A stretch of 64,000 nucleotides of DNA from Synechococcus sp. SP2 MAG (GCA_030756895.1 JAVBIX010000036.1:3223-67222); one strand, 5' to 3'; positions 19,387 to 31,419 are shown, counted from the first letter of the stretch. Made by a program: numbers and translations. The notes: generated by a model from the letters alone, not told the origin.

Positions 19387-22300
19387 TTAAGCGCTGAAGT
19401 AGCGAGCATTGCTATGCAAAGCAACCAGGGCTGTTGTGCTCTGTTCTGGATGCAGTTGATCGCTTTCGTCCATGGTCAAACCAATGCGATCAGCTTGAAG
19501 CCATTCCAGTTGTTGACGGGAATCCGCCACGTTGGGACAGGCTGGGTAGCCAAAGGAATAACGGCTCCCCCTGTAGCGCTGGGCAAAGATGTCTCTGAGA
19601 CGCATCCCGTCTGGATCGGAGAAGCCACATTCACGGCGAATGCGGGCATGGGTCCACTCAGCAAGCGCTTCAGCCATCTGAACAGCTAATCCGTGAAAAA
19701 ACAGATAGTCGCTGTAGGCATCCTTGCGAAATAGCTCTTGGCTGAAGCGACTGGCTTCCTCACCCATGGTGACCGCTTGCATCGGGAGCACATCGCAGGG
19801 TTGACCCTGTTTGAGGTCTCGGAAGAAATCGGCGATGCAATAGCGATTCCCACTCCGCTGACGGGGGACGTCAAATCGTCCCAGTTCTGCGCCACCCTCC
19901 GGGTTGAACACCACCACCGCGTTGTCATCGCGACCACAAGGGAAATAGCCGTATGCAACGGCAGGATGAAGGAGTTGGTCTTCTTTGGCGCGCGCCAGCC
20001 ATTTTTGGAGGATTGGCTCTGCCTTGTCAGCGAGATCCTGTTCATACTCCTCACGGCTTTGGTTCTTGGCTTTGCGCATCTGCCACTGACCAGCGAAGAG
20101 GGCTTGTCTGTCGAGGAACGCAATCACTTCTTCGAGAGGAATCTGCTCTTCTCCCTGGAGGACTGATGCGCCAAGGAAGGGAGTGATGACAGCTTGCTCT
20201 TCAGGAACAGCTTCCGATCGGTCGTAGCTAACGGGAAGCTTTAGATCAGCTGTCTCAGATGGCTCAGAGGAGCTCTCAGGCGATGCGTTGACTGTTTCTG
20301 AGGGTTCCGAATCACCACCAATCGAGAGACCATCGGGGGTGCCATCAAGGAATCCAGCACGATCATCCCAGCGATCCTTTGCTTTTGCCGTCACTAGGGC
20401 ATCCATAAAGCGCAGATCTGTGAATGCATCTTTTCCATAAATCACTTTGCCTTCATATACATCATTGCAGTCTTTATTGACGAACCTGGGTGTAAGTGCA
20501 GCACCACCTAAAACGACCGGGACATTAATACCTGCTTCGTTAAAAGACTGCAAGTTGTTTTTCATGAATGCTGTAGATTTCACTAGGAGTCCACTCATGG
20601 CAATGCAATCCGCTTGATGCTCTTCCTGAGCAGTAATGATTGCATTCACATCTTGTTTGATGCCAAGATTGATAACTTCATAGCCATTGTTAGTCAAAAT
20701 AATGTCTACAAGATTTTTGCCAATATCATGGACATCTCCTTTCACTGTTGCAATTAAAAACTTGGCTTTTGCAGATCGTTTGCCTTCCTCTTTCTCCATG
20801 AATGGCTCTAAAAATGCCACCGCAGATTTCATTGTTTCGGCAGATTGCAGAACGAAAGGAAGTTGCATTTGACCGGAACCAAATAGCTCTCCAACCACTT
20901 TCATGCCGTCAAGCAAATATGTGTTGACGATGTCTAAGGGCGGATAATTCTTTAAGCCCTCTTTTAGGGCCTCTTCCAATCCAATCCGCTCACCATCAAT
21001 AATGTGTTGTTTCAGGCGTTCGTCGACGGGGAGGTCGCTCAGGGATGGTCCCGATTCACGAGCCGCTTTGGCGCTTACACCTTCGAATAACGTTGTTAAA
21101 ACTGTAAGAGGGTCATAAGTGCAAACATCGCCTTCAAAACCACGGCGATCATTGATCAAGTCTCGACAAACTTTCTGGTGCTCTTCGCTGATTTTCATCA
21201 GTGGAAGAATCTTGGCTGGTGAAACAATGGCCGCATCCATTCCAGCTTCGCAGCAATCATGCAAGAAGACTGAATTCAACGTAATTCTGGCGGCAGGAGA
21301 CAAGCCAAAGCTCACATTAGACACACCAAGAACAACGTGAACTTGGGGTAGATCTTCGCGAATCCTGCGAATGGCTTCGATTGTTTCAGCAGCGTTGCGT
21401 CGATCTTCTTCGATGCCAGTGGAGATTGGTAGCGCGAGCGCGTCGTAAAAGATTTCGCGAGCTGGAATTCCATACTCCACAGCATCTCGATAAGCCCTTT
21501 TTGCAATTGCAACCTTTTGGTCTGCAGTCCGGGCCATACCGTCTTCGTCGATCGTGCCAATCACCACTCCAGCTCCGTATCGTTTGGCTAGCTCCAATAC
21601 CTTGAAGAAACGTTCATCACCGTCTTCGTAGTTCGTTGAATTGAGAATGCACTTCCCTCCAGAAACTTTTAGTCCGGCTTCCATCTTTTGCCATTCGGTG
21701 GAATCCAGCATCAAGGGAAGATTTACGTTGGTGACCACTCGATTCACCAGTTCGCGCATATCTCGTTCACCATCACGACCGACATAATCAACATTGATAT
21801 CCAGCACATGAGCATTCTCTTTAACCTGACCTCGGGCAACGGCTACCAGTCCGTCCCAATCCTCTTTATTCAGTAATTCCCGTACTTTCTTAGAGCCACT
21901 GGCATTAAGTCGTTCACCGATGATCAAGAAGGAATTGTCTTGTAGGTAGGGAGTTGCGCCATAAATTGATGAGGCTGCCGCTTCGTAACTGAAAGCTTTT
22001 CTCTCATGGTGGTGGGAGCGCACATCTCTAGGTGCTGCATTTAGCTCTGATGAAATTTCAGAAAGCGCTGCAATATGAGCCGGTGTTGTTCCGCAACATC
22101 CGCCAATGACCTGAACGCCGAGATCTTCTACGAAGTGCATTAATTGCATCTTCAATTCCACTGGTGTCAGCCGGTAATGCGCCACGCCTCCCACGTTTTC
22201 TGGTAAGCCTGCGTTAGGGATGCAGCTCACTACAAATGGCGCATTCTCTGTCAGATAGCGCATGTGCTCTTTCATTTGTTCAGGACCTGTTGCGCAGTTC

Positions 22301-23007
22301 AGGCCAAGAACATCAATCGGGAAGGGTTCAAGAATGGCAACAACAGCTGCGATGTCGGAACCCACCAGCATGGTGCCTGTGGTTTCCATCGTTACGGACA
22401 CCATCAAGGGGCGGCGTTCTCCGCTGGTTTCAAAAGCTTGCTCAATTCCTTGAAGAGCAGCCTTGATTTGCAGAACGTCCTGACAGGTTTCAATGATGAG
22501 TAGATCCACATCGCCGGCAATCAGTCCTTCCGCTTGCTCCTGATAGGAATCACGAAGGAGATCAAAACTGATATGTCCGAGCGTGGGTAATTTTGTGGTG
22601 GGTCCCATCGACCCAGCTACGAATCGTGGTTTTTCATCGGTGCTGTATTCCATGGCCACTTCTTTGGCCAGTTCAGCAGCACGCTTGTTGAGTTCGAAGG
22701 TTTTGTCTTCTAGGCCGTACTCGGCAAGGACGACAGATGCGGCACCAAAGGTGTCGGTTTCGATGACATCACAACCGGCTTCAAGAAACTGTCGATGCAC
22801 GTTTTGAACGGCATCGGGGCGTGTGACCACCAAGTTTTCATTGCATCCCTCTAATGCTTCTCCGCCGAAATCCTCTGCGGATAGGTCCAGCTGCTGCAGG
22901 GAGGTTCCTGTAGCTCCGTCAAACACCAAGACGGGCCTTGATGGATCATGCAGCCGCTTTAAAAAACGTGAGGCGATCAGGGTGGGGGTCTCGGTGACGG
23001 CCTGCAT
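19387..23007 (-). CDS. metH: Cobalamin-dependent methionine synthase
   Basis: 1206 aa with Hcy domain ([11 protein letters not shown]), pterin-binding, [15 protein letters not shown]12-binding and AdoMet activation domains. Confidence 0.97.
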   Translation of the reverse strand: MQAVTETPTLIASRFLKRLHDPSRPVLVFDGATGTSLQQLDLSAEDFGGEALEGCNENLVVTRPDAVQNVHRQFLEAGCDVIETDTFGAASVVLAEYGLEDKTFELNKRAAELAKEVAMEYSTDEKPRFVAGSMGPTTKLPTLGHISFDLLRDSYQEQAEGLIAGDVDLLIIETCQDVLQIKAALQGIEQAFETSGERRPLMVSVTMETTGTMLVGSDIAAVVAILEPFPIDVLGLNCATGPEQMKEHMRYLTENAPFVVSCIPNAGLPENVGGVAHYRLTPVELKMQLMHFVEDLGVQVIGGCCGTTPAHIAALSEISSELNAAPRDVRSHHHERKAFSYEAAASSIYGATPYLQDNSFLIIGERLNASGSKKVRELLNKEDWDGLVAVARGQVKENAHVLDINVDYVGRDGERDMRELVNRVVTNVNLPLMLDSTEWQKMEAGLKVSGGKCILNSTNYEDGDERFFKVLELAKRYGAGVVIGTIDEDGMARTADQKVAIAKRAYRDAVEYGIPAREIFYDALALPISTGIEEDRRNAAETIEAIRRIREDLPQVHVVLGVSNVSFGLSPAARITLNSVFLHDCCEAGMDAAIVSPAKILPLMKISEEHQKVCRDLINDRRGFEGDVCTYDPLTVLTTLFEGVSAKAARESGPSLSDLPVDERLKQHIIDGERIGLEEALKEGLKNYPPLDIVNTYLLDGMKVVGELFGSGQMQLPFVLQSAETMKSAVAFLEPFMEKEEGKRSAKAKFLIATVKGDVHDIGKNLVDIILTNNGYEVINLGIKQDVNAIITAQEEHQADCIAMSGLLVKSTAFMKNNLQSFNEAGINVPVVLGGAALTPRFVNKDCNDVYEGKVIYGKDAFTDLRFMDALVTAKAKDRWDDRAGFLDGTPDGLSIGGDSEPSETVNASPESSSEPSETADLKLPVSYDRSEAVPEEQAVITPFLGASVLQGEEQIPLEEVIAFLDRQALFAGQWQMRKAKNQSREEYEQDLADKAEPILQKWLARAKEDQLLHPAVAYGYFPCGRDDNAVVVFNPEGGAELGRFDVPRQRSGNRYCIADFFRDLKQGQPCDVLPMQAVTMGEEASRFSQELFRKDAYSDYLFFHGLAVQMAEALAEWTHARIRRECGFSDPDGMRLRDIFAQRYRGSRYSFGYPACPNVADSRQQLEWLQADRIGLTMDESDQLHPEQSTTALVALHSNARYFSA

Positions 23008-23065
23008 CGCTCAGTTACTTGTCTCCATCCATTCTATGAACTGCTCTTGATCTGTAGGCCGATCC

Positions 23066-23983
23066 TTAGTCCTCGAGCTCGATTCTGGTGACCCAGTGGC
23101 TGAATTCAGAATCTCGTCCTTCTGTAATCGATACCAGACGTTGTCTTAAGGCATCCATCACCGGTCGATTGGTCGGTAAGACCGTGGATTCGAGTTGACG
23201 AATCGGCGTGATTTTCGCCGCAGTTCCTGTGAGGAATACTTCATCGGCGATACAGAGTTCGGTTTTATCAACGGGGCGTTCGATCACCTGCAATCCCATG
23301 TGCTTTGCCAGCTCAATCACGCTTGAGCGGGTGATTCCCTCAAGAATGTCTTGATCAACTCCAGGTGTGATCAGGACGCCATCGCGCACCAAGAACAGAT
23401 TCATGCCGCTGGCCTCGCTCACCTTTCCCCGCGTGTTCATGAGCAGGGCTTCGTCGAAGCCGCTGGTGACGGCTTCCGTTTTGGCAAGTGAGCTTGTGAT
23501 GTATGCACCACTGATTTTTCCGCGCAGGGGAAGGGAGCGATCTTCCTGCCGGGTCCAACTACTAATTCGGCAACTCACGCCATCAGGAGAGAGGTAATCG
23601 CCGAGCTCTAAGCCGTAAATCAGAAAATCAGTCTCAATGTTGTGCAGACGTGGGGCGATGCCTAAATCACTCGTGTAAACAAACGGCCTCAGGTAGATGG
23701 GCGTTGTGGGCTTATTAGCCCTTAGCACTGCAACGAGAGCCTCCATCACGGTTTCTTCCGTGAGATCAGCGAGCAGGAGTTTGGCGCTTTGGGAGAGACG
23801 CCGGGCATGGCGGTCCGGTCGAAACAACAGCATGCCGCCAGGCTTTGCGGGATCTGGAATCGCGCGCATGCCTCCGAAAGCACCGGTGCCGTAGTGAAGG
23901 GCATGCGTGGCGATCGAAACTTTGGCCTGTTCAAACGGGATGCAGCGGCCTTCAAACCAGGCGTAGGGCAGGAACTGATGCAT
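23066..23983 (-). CDS. ilvE: Branched-chain amino acid aminotransferase
   Basis: ATHALHYGTGAFGGMRA, GKISGAYITSSLAKTEAVTSGFDEALLMNTRGKVSEASGMNLFLVRDG. Confidence 0.94.
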   Translation of the reverse strand: MHQFLPYAWFEGRCIPFEQAKVSIATHALHYGTGAFGGMRAIPDPAKPGGMLLFRPDRHARRLSQSAKLLLADLTEETVMEALVAVLRANKPTTPIYLRPFVYTSDLGIAPRLHNIETDFLIYGLELGDYLSPDGVSCRISSWTRQEDRSLPLRGKISGAYITSSLAKTEAVTSGFDEALLMNTRGKVSEASGMNLFLVRDGVLITPGVDQDILEGITRSSVIELAKHMGLQVIERPVDKTELCIADEVFLTGTAAKITPIRQLESTVLPTNRPVMDALRQRLVSITEGRDSEFSHWVTRIELED

Positions 23984-24059
23984 CGCTCATTGATCGATGC
24001 TCAAATTTTCTCACTCACCTCGCTCGGTAGGTGTGATGTGATCAGACCAGAATGAAGAG

Positions 24060-27000
24060 ATGCATCGACTGAGCAGTCTTCCTGGCGCCGAAAGCAACGA
24101 GGTTTTCACCGTTGTTGAGCAACCGCCTGCCCCCATTCTTTTCCTGACCAGCGCTGCGACCGATATCAGTACGCTCTCTGCTTGTCTTCGCCAGCCAGAG
24201 CTAGGGCAGTGGAAGGAGCAATTGCGTGCCTTGCCGCTCGATTGTCTGCGACATCCGGCGCAAATTGACCACTATCTGGCCACAACGGGGAGCACGGCTC
24301 GGGTGCTTGTAGTGCGCTTGTTGGGTGGGCGGGGGCACTGGAGTTACGGGCTTGAACAGTGCCGACGCTGGCAGTCGTCTGCCCCAGAGCGAACCTTGAT
24401 CGTGTTGGCGGGGACCGCTGATCAAAACGACGAACTCCATCCGATTGGATCCGTGTCTTCCACCCTCTCTCAACAGTTAGCTCTGTTGCTGCGTGAAGGC
24501 GGGATGCCCAACATGACGAAGGTTTTGAAGGCGATTCATCCCTTCATTACCAGCTGCAAGGAACCTGAAACCCTCAACGACGCGAGCGATCTTCAGCCGG
24601 AACGGATGGCTGATCCAGCCCCTTTTGATTGGCGGGATGAGTCAGGTGCGAAGGTCGGAGTCCTGCTGTATCGGGCCCACGCCCGCGCTGCTGACACGGA
24701 TTGGTGTGATCAACTTCTAACGGCGTTGCGAAGCCGTGGATTAGCTCCCCGTGCCCTCTGGGTGAGCAGCTTGAGAGATCCCGTGGTTCAAGAGGGGGTG
24801 CAACGAGCGTTTCAAGCGCAGGATGTTCAGCTGGTGGTTAGCACCACGGCATTTGCATCGGTGCAGTTTCAAGAGGCGGGGCTTGGCACTCCGCTTTGGG
24901 ATGGTTTGGATGTACCGGTGTTGCAGCTGCTGTCTTCGGGACGTTCGAAGCAAGCCTGGGATGCAACCACTCAGGGGCTCGATCCCATCGATCTTTCCCT
25001 TCAGGTGGTGCTACCTGAGTTGGATGGACGCATCACCACGAGAATCGGTGCATTCCGTGAAGTCCAGGATGCGGAATCCAGCTTGTCGACCGCTGTCAAA
25101 GGGTTGGTTCCCGACGCTGCTGGGCTGAATTGGCTTGCGGACCATGCCCGTTGTTGGGTGGATCTTCGTCAAACGAACGCAGCAGAGAAGCGCGTGGCAT
25201 TGGTGCTTGCGAATTACCCCGTTCGCAATGGACGTTTGGCTAACGGGGTTGGTCTGGATACTCCCGCTAGCACCATCAATATCTTGAACTGGCTTTCTGA
25301 AGCCGGCGTTGCGCTTGGCAGCGAGTCGCGTCCAGATGAGTCACAGGCGCTGATGGCCAAACTGTTATCTGGACGCAGCAACGATCCGGAGAGTTCTCAC
25401 CTTCAGCCCCTTGCCTATCTTCCCCTCAACCACTACTTGCGCTGGTGGCGCCAGCTCACCCCTGAAGCTCGAGCTCTGATTGAGCGCCGATGGGGCTCAC
25501 CGGAACAGGCCGTGGATCTGGAGGAGAAGGGGTTTGCTGTGCATGGTCTATTGCTGGGTCATGTGGCTGTGTTGATTCAGCCCAGCCGTGGCTACGACCC
25601 CGATCAGATCAGTGATCTTCATTCCCCTGATCTCCCTCCTCCGCATCGTTATTTGGCCCAATATCTCTGGCTGCAGGAGGTGCATGGCACCCAGCTGATG
25701 GTCCATGTGGGGAAACATGGCAGCGCCGAATGGCTACCAGGCAAGTCGGTTGGCCTGAGTGAGGCCTGTGGGCCAGGACTGGCGCTTGCTCCGATCCCTC
25801 ACGTCTATCCGTTCATCGTGAATGATCCTGGGGAGGGTTCCCAAGCCAAGCGTCGGGGGCATGCGGTGATTCTCGATCACCTCACGCCGCCCTTGGGTCG
25901 GGCTGGGTTGCACGGATCTTTGCTGTCTCTGGAAGCCTTGTTGGACGAGTACGTCGAGGCTCGTCAGGTTGCTGCTGAACGATGCGATCTGCTTGAGCAG
26001 CAAATTAAGCAGTTGCTTCAACGCCTTGATTGGCCTTCCTTCCCCAATTCTTTCAACGATCCATCAAGCGCTGTTGATCAAGACAACGATTCTTGGGCCC
26101 GCTGTCTTGATCAGGTTGAAACCTATCTCTGTGAGTTGAAGGAGGCGCAAATCAGAACAGGTCTGCATCGGTTGGGCAGTCAGCCTGAACCGTCGATTCA
26201 GAGAGAACTCGTTTTAGCCATTGCGCGATCGCCTTCCGGTGGCTGTCAAGGCATCACTCAGGCGATGGCCAAGGTGGTTGGACTGGAATGCGACCCCTGG
26301 TCGGATGAAGACGGTGCCCGTCTGAGCGACCACGACTGCAGAACCCTTGAGCTGTTGGGTTGTGATCAGCCCAGACGTGTATCGGCAGCTGTGAGTTGGC
26401 TCGATGATCAAGCGCTCAGGTTGCTGGAGCAGATCACAGACGAGCCCTCTGAATCTCTTAGTCCTTTGCTGCAGCAGTGGCTCCAAGAGAACAAAGAGCC
26501 TGCTCTGCTGCGCTTGCGCGATGAGCTGTTACCGCGTTTGTTGGCCTGTGCTTCCAGTGAAAAGAAGGCCTTTCTTGCTGCCTTGGCTGGACGACGCATC
26601 GCTAGTGGACCTTCCGGAGCCCCAACGCGTGGCCGTCCAGACGTTTTGCCAACGGGTCGAAATTTCTATTCCGTGGACCTGCGGGGTCTTCCCACAGAAG
26701 CGGCCTGGGATTTAGGCCGGCGTAGCGCAGAGCAATTATTGGATCTCTATCGACTCGAGGAAGGAGAGGATCTGAGGCACCTTGCGTTGTCGGTGTGGGG
26801 AACGGCCACGATGCGCAATGGCGGTGAAGACATCGCCCAGATGTTTGCGTTGCTGGGGGTACGTCCTCTCTGGGATGGTCCAACACGCCGAATGGTGGAG
26901 CTTGAAGTGATCCCTTTGAGCCTGCTGGCTCGACCGCGGGTGGATGTCACCTTGCGGATGTCAGGACTGTTCCGCGATGCCTTCCCCCAGCTTGTGGGCT

Positions 27001-27824
27001 GGGTGAATCGCGCTGTGCAACTCGTCTCATCACTCGATGAAACAGACGATGAAAACCCACTTGCCGCGATCACCCGTGAGGAAGGGCCTCAATCAAGGAT
27101 TTTTGGTTCTGCACCGGGTGCATATGGCGCTGGATTACAGGCCTTGATCGATTCGGGGCAATGGGACAACCAGGACGAACTTGGCGAGGCTTTTTTAGCC
27201 TGGAGTTCGTGGAGTTACGACAGCGACGTTCGAGCCCAAGCCAATCGCGCAGGGTTAGAGGGCGCTCTGCGTCACGTCCAGGTTGTGCTCCATAACCAGG
27301 ACAACAGGGAACATGATCTACTCGACTCTGACGACTATTACCAGTTTCATGGGGGGATGACTGCTGCGGTGCGTCGCTCCGGTGGAACCTCGGTGCAGCC
27401 CTGGTTTGCAGATCACTCTCGCCAACAACGGCTTCGCATTCATTCCCTCAGCCGTGAAATCGACAAGGTCGTGAGGAGCCGCTTATTAAACCCACGCTGG
27501 ATCCAGGGAATGCAACAGCATGGGTATAAGGGAGCATTCGAGATGGGAGCCAGCCTTGATTATTTATTTGCCTACGACGCTTCCACGAACGCAGTTCCTG
27601 ATTGGTGCTACGGGGCCATCTGTGATCAGTGGCTGCTGGAGGCGGGCACACAAGAGTTTTTAAACCGGTCCAATCCCTGGGTTCTCAGGGATATGGCCGA
27701 ACGACTACTTGAAGCTGCCAACCGAGGATTGTGGTCTCAACCATCCCCCGATCAGCTTGACCAGATCAAGGGATTGGTTCTTCAAGCCGAGGAGACCGTT
27801 GAGAAAGGAGGCCTTAGTTGTTGA
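24060..27824 (+). CDS. cobN: Cobaltochelatase subunit CobN
   Basis: 1254 aa; VHVGKHGSAEWLPGKSVGLSEACGPGLALAPIPHVYPFIVNDPGEGSQAKRRGHAVILDHLTPP. Confidence 0.93.
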   Translation: MHRLSSLPGAESNEVFTVVEQPPAPILFLTSAATDISTLSACLRQPELGQWKEQLRALPLDCLRHPAQIDHYLATTGSTARVLVVRLLGGRGHWSYGLEQCRRWQSSAPERTLIVLAGTADQNDELHPIGSVSSTLSQQLALLLREGGMPNMTKVLKAIHPFITSCKEPETLNDASDLQPERMADPAPFDWRDESGAKVGVLLYRAHARAADTDWCDQLLTALRSRGLAPRALWVSSLRDPVVQEGVQRAFQAQDVQLVVSTTAFASVQFQEAGLGTPLWDGLDVPVLQLLSSGRSKQAWDATTQGLDPIDLSLQVVLPELDGRITTRIGAFREVQDAESSLSTAVKGLVPDAAGLNWLADHARCWVDLRQTNAAEKRVALVLANYPVRNGRLANGVGLDTPASTINILNWLSEAGVALGSESRPDESQALMAKLLSGRSNDPESSHLQPLAYLPLNHYLRWWRQLTPEARALIERRWGSPEQAVDLEEKGFAVHGLLLGHVAVLIQPSRGYDPDQISDLHSPDLPPPHRYLAQYLWLQEVHGTQLMVHVGKHGSAEWLPGKSVGLSEACGPGLALAPIPHVYPFIVNDPGEGSQAKRRGHAVILDHLTPPLGRAGLHGSLLSLEALLDEYVEARQVAAERCDLLEQQIKQLLQRLDWPSFPNSFNDPSSAVDQDNDSWARCLDQVETYLCELKEAQIRTGLHRLGSQPEPSIQRELVLAIARSPSGGCQGITQAMAKVVGLECDPWSDEDGARLSDHDCRTLELLGCDQPRRVSAAVSWLDDQALRLLEQITDEPSESLSPLLQQWLQENKEPALLRLRDELLPRLLACASSEKKAFLAALAGRRIASGPSGAPTRGRPDVLPTGRNFYSVDLRGLPTEAAWDLGRRSAEQLLDLYRLEEGEDLRHLALSVWGTATMRNGGEDIAQMFALLGVRPLWDGPTRRMVELEVIPLSLLARPRVDVTLRMSGLFRDAFPQLVGWVNRAVQLVSSLDETDDENPLAAITREEGPQSRIFGSAPGAYGAGLQALIDSGQWDNQDELGEAFLAWSSWSYDSDVRAQANRAGLEGALRHVQVVLHNQDNREHDLLDSDDYYQFHGGMTAAVRRSGGTSVQPWFADHSRQQRLRIHSLSREIDKVVRSRLLNPRWIQGMQQHGYKGAFEMGASLDYLFAYDASTNAVPDWCYGAICDQWLLEAGTQEFLNRSNPWVLRDMAERLLEAANRGLWSQPSPDQLDQIKGLVLQAEETVEKGGLSC

Positions 27825-28389
27825 GGTCGCGAACCATGGCCTTAAACGGATCAATCGATCCAGGTTTTGCAGATGGATTCCGGGTTCCTGACGAATCCTT
27901 TGGCTGAATTTCGGGTTCGGACTTCAATTCTTCCTTTCGACCCATAAGGGCGGCGTCAGGGGCCATTGGTGTATTGACACCAGCTGTGCGCAACGCATTG
28001 CCCTTAAGTTTTTGATCCAGTTGCGACTGGGTCATCGTCTCAGCGAATGTCTTTTTGACTGGCTTAGGAATTCCGCTTGAGAGCAAGGACGGAATCGCGG
28101 GTTCTTCATTGGGGTTCTCATCGCCCAATCCTTTGGTGCGCTTTCCAACGGTGACGTCCATCGCGTCGACCTTGGTCACCAACTCTTTATTGCCAGGGTT
28201 GTCAGCAGATCCTGGGAAGGTGCGACGAATCGTCTTGGCTTCTCGCATGTAGTCCACGTTTCCGTAGGACGACGACGCGTCGGAATCGAGGTAGAAAGCT
28301 TCTGCTTTCGGCTTGGCACGACCCTTCGGAAGGTCATTTTGACCCTCGTCCTTGGAGCTTGATTTCAGCAGCCGATCAAAGAGGCCCAT
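27814..28389 (-). CDS. Conserved cyanobacterial hypothetical protein
   Basis: MGLFDRLLKSSSKDEGQ...; 191 aa coding-like, low complexity. Confidence 0.7.
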   Translation of the reverse strand: MGLFDRLLKSSSKDEGQNDLPKGRAKPKAEAFYLDSDASSSYGNVDYMREAKTIRRTFPGSADNPGNKELVTKVDAMDVTVGKRTKGLGDENPNEEPAIPSLLSSGIPKPVKKTFAETMTQSQLDQKLKGNALRTAGVNTPMAPDAALMGRKEELKSEPEIQPKDSSGTRNPSAKPGSIDPFKAMVRDLNN

Positions 28390-28416
28390 TCCTGTGATCC
28401 AGATCGTTGACTGAAT

Positions 28417-29070
28417 TTAGCGGCCTTTTAGGTCCATACCGTGGGTATCGGTGCCACAGCTACGCAAAAGGCCAAGGTTCTTCAACTGTTTGTCGATCGA
28501 TTCACAGATCAAAGGGGTAGAAGCCCAACGTTGTTGCATGTCGTAGTCGTACCAGGCTTCACCACCGTCGAAACCCAGCTCTGCCGCCGCTTCAATCAAT
28601 ACGGAGAACCCCAATCTGTAGCGACCTGGATGGGCAAGAATTGCAAGCCCTCCGGCGTTATGAATGGCTTTGCGGACCTCACCAGCCCTAAGGGGAGCAC
28701 CGACTGCGGCATCGCCGCTGGAATAGGGCAAAAGGGCGGGATGTCCTTGCCTAAAGCCAAGAGCTAAGACGTGGACCAAGCATCCTCGCAGGATGCAACT
28801 GATCTCCATCCCACTCCAAAGCGTTGGAGTGGTTTCGCCGCGATCCCGGGCGCGATCCAGCCAATCAACCATCGGAACGTAGGCAGCGATCGAATGGTGA
28901 TCGGTGACCGCAATGTGACTCAGCTTCCGCTCACTGGCTTGTTCGATTAGAGCAATCGGTTCCAGACTGCCGTCACTGCAGACGGTATGGCAGTGAAAAT
29001 TTAGTAAGCCTGGACAGCTTTCAGGCCCAACCGTGTCAAGGACAGCTCGCAACGGGTGGTCGTCATGCAT
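28417..29070 (-). CDS. PHP-domain metal-dependent phosphoesterase
   Basis: LLNFHCHTVCSDGSLEPIALIEQASERKLSHIAVTDHHSIAAY, LAHPGRY. Confidence 0.9.
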   Translation of the reverse strand: MHDDHPLRAVLDTVGPESCPGLLNFHCHTVCSDGSLEPIALIEQASERKLSHIAVTDHHSIAAYVPMVDWLDRARDRGETTPTLWSGMEISCILRGCLVHVLALGFRQGHPALLPYSSGDAAVGAPLRAGEVRKAIHNAGGLAILAHPGRYRLGFSVLIEAAAELGFDGGEAWYDYDMQQRWASTPLICESIDKQLKNLGLLRSCGTDTHGMDLKGR

Positions 29071-29656
29071 CACGGACTGACTCCTGCGCAAGGGCTGCTT
29101 CACGAAGACGACGCCAGCGGGCATAAAACTGAATGGTTCCTGCCATGAACACCACCAGTCCGACGGTTAACCAGGTTGCCGCCCCAGTAGGGAACTGGGT
29201 CTTGAACACCACCAGCATCACCACCAGGACGAGCAACAGGGTGGGCAGTTCATTGAGGGCACGCAGTTGTCGTCCGCTCCATTGGCAAACCCCAGCCTGA
29301 AGTTGGCCCATCAGTCGATAGCAGAACAAGTGATATGCCAACAACAAGGCCACAAACCCGAGCTTTGCGTGCATCCAGCTTTGCTGCAGCCAGGACGGTT
29401 GGGCGATCAACAGCCCTGCGGCCATCGTGACGGTAAGGATCAGTCCGGGTGTGGTGATGATGTTGGCCAGTCGCCTTTCCATGACGGCGTACTGGGCTTT
29501 GAAGGCCTCGCGTACAGGTGACTCTTCTTGCTCTGCTTCAACGTGGTAGATGAACAGCCTGACGAGATAAAACAATCCGGCGAACCAGACCACCACTCCA
29601 ATGATGTGCAGGGTCTTGAACCACAGGTAAGCCTCAGGAGGAAGCGTCAGTGTCAT
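29063..29656 (-). CDS. hemJ: Protoporphyrinogen IX oxidase HemJ
   Basis: YLWFKTLHIIGVVVWFAGLFYLVRLFIYHVEA...MERRLANIITTPGLILTV; multi-TM HemJ signature. Confidence 0.9.
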   Translation of the reverse strand: MTLTLPPEAYLWFKTLHIIGVVVWFAGLFYLVRLFIYHVEAEQEESPVREAFKAQYAVMERRLANIITTPGLILTVTMAAGLLIAQPSWLQQSWMHAKLGFVALLLAYHLFCYRLMGQLQAGVCQWSGRQLRALNELPTLLLVLVVMLVVFKTQFPTGAATWLTVGLVVFMAGTIQFYARWRRLREAALAQESVRDA

Positions 29657-29691
29657 GACCCAATTCAGCGCAGCTCAACAATAGAAAGTCG

Positions 29692-31098
29692 TTAGCTGAG
29701 CGAGTCAAGAAACTGTTGCGCCTTGGAGTAATGGGTTTCCATCACCTCAGGTGCCATGCGATCGAGATTGCGCGTCATCATCGCCAGCCTTGGTTGAGAA
29801 CGAAAGAAGTCGCCATGACGGTGAATAAAACTCCAGAACAAACCATCCCAAATCCCACACCAGTCACCCTGTTTGTAGTCAGACATTTTGCGCACGTAAT
29901 TGGAACCTGATAAATAAGGCTTGCTTGTAAAGATTCCACCATCAGCAAACTGACTCATCCCATAAACATTCGGGACCATCACCCAATCGTAGGCATCCAC
30001 AAAAAGTTCCATAAACCATGTGTAGATGCGGGTGGGGTGGAAGCCGCAAAGAAGCATCATGTTTCCGAGCAACATTAAGCGCTCAATATGATGACAATAA
30101 CCAGTATTAAGGGCGCGTTTAATGGCATCATCAATTGGCGGAATTCCTGTCGTTCCTTGGTAAAAAGCATCTGGGATGGGACGATCCTCAAAATTCCAAA
30201 AATTGCTGTTTCGCATCGTTACTCCGTGCCGCAAATACATGGCGGCCATGAATTCACGCCAGCCAATGATTTGTCTCAGAAAACCTTCCAGAGAATTCAG
30301 GGGGATCTCACTAGCGTCTGCTGCAGCGAGCGTTCGGTTTAAAACCTGTTGGGGAGTAAGAAGTCCCAGATTGAGCATGGGAGTTAAAACGCTATGCCAC
30401 ATCACACGGTGCTGGGAGCTGATCGCATCCTCATAGGTGCCAAAACCAGCCAGTCTGTGTTCAAGAAAAGTGTCCAACCATTGTTGTGCCGATAAGTGAT
30501 CAACGGGAAAGTCAATAGATGGTTCTTCGGGAACAGTGATTCCCTTGGGAAGTTTTTTACGGTTATCGGCGTCAAAACTCCAACGCCCTCCTACAGGAGC
30601 CCCCTGATCATCGATCAATACTCCCAGGCGTTTGCGCTGCATTTGATAGAAATGGACCATCATTGGCTTGCGTCGGCCATTGAAATAGTCATCCATCACT
30701 TCAGTTGGTGTGAGCAACATCGGAGTGGGCAAAATCTCTAGGACGCAACTTCGCTGTTGCAGGGTCTTTCTGACTCTCTTAGTTAAAAGATCGTCGACTG
30801 GATCAGCGAGGTAAAACGTTTGATAGCCAGAGTCGATCAGTTGGTTCAGCAGATCTGACGTCTGTTGCTGTGCGTTTGGCGTCAGCGTGAGAACGCTATG
30901 GCCTTTGGATTCAAGGCGCTTTTTATAGGCAAGCATCGATTGTTGATGCAATTCGAACTTGCGTGGATGGATGGTGAGTGGCCACTGAGGATCACCTCCA
31001 AGGATTAAGCCGTCAGCCATCAGGGCAATGCTTCTGTTGGCCTGAATGCCGGGATGGTGTTCAAACAGCTGATGGGGAAAAACAAGGGTTATGTCCAT
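29692..31098 (-). CDS. Cryptochrome/photolyase-family protein, FeS-BCP ((6-4) photolyase-like) type
   Basis: DITLVFPHQLFEHHPGI; GWREFMAAMYLRHG; YCHHIERLMLLGNMMLLCGFHPTRIYTWFMELFVDAYDWVMVPNVYGMSQFADGG. Confidence 0.88.
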   Translation of the reverse strand: MDITLVFPHQLFEHHPGIQANRSIALMADGLILGGDPQWPLTIHPRKFELHQQSMLAYKKRLESKGHSVLTLTPNAQQQTSDLLNQLIDSGYQTFYLADPVDDLLTKRVRKTLQQRSCVLEILPTPMLLTPTEVMDDYFNGRRKPMMVHFYQMQRKRLGVLIDDQGAPVGGRWSFDADNRKKLPKGITVPEEPSIDFPVDHLSAQQWLDTFLEHRLAGFGTYEDAISSQHRVMWHSVLTPMLNLGLLTPQQVLNRTLAAADASEIPLNSLEGFLRQIIGWREFMAAMYLRHGVTMRNSNFWNFEDRPIPDAFYQGTTGIPPIDDAIKRALNTGYCHHIERLMLLGNMMLLCGFHPTRIYTWFMELFVDAYDWVMVPNVYGMSQFADGGIFTSKPYLSGSNYVRKMSDYKQGDWCGIWDGLFWSFIHRHGDFFRSQPRLAMMTRNLDRMAPEVMETHYSKAQQFLDSLS

Positions 31099-31104
31099 AA
31101 CGCG

Positions 31105-31419
31105 TTATCCGACTTCTCCCGCGAGTCGACAGGCACGCTTGCCTAGAGCTGTGGCTGGGATGCGATCTACCAGTCCGCCTCGTGGGCTGAGCTGTTGGTT
31201 GCGGCAGTCCATCACCACCCGTTCTCGATGCCCCTGTTGATCTTCCAGGCGCATGCGCAGCTGCCAATGATTTTTAGCGCTTCGGGTGATCTCATCAGCG
31301 CACACAACACCTGTGCAAAGGCCAGGTGCAGAGAGAACCCGATCAGGACTGATCAGCGTGATGGCGACCCCGATTAAAACAGTGAAGATCAGGGTCGTGG
31401 CTTGAAAGCACCGTTTCAT
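31105..31419 (-). CDS. Small secreted hypothetical protein
   Basis: Hydrophobic N-terminus [24 protein letters not shown]...; ATGA overlap with upstream uvrC. Confidence 0.6.
   Translation of the reverse strand: MKRCFQATTLIFTVLIGVAITLISPDRVLSAPGLCTGVVCADEITRSAKNHWQLRMRLEDQQGHRERVVMDCRNQQLSPRGGLVDRIPATALGKRACRLAGEVG

Noticed and set aside
23984-24059. Cobalamin riboswitch upstream of cobN
   Set aside because: Divergent gap to ilvE is only ~76 bp, too short for a full B12 riboswitch, and no conserved B12-box was seen.
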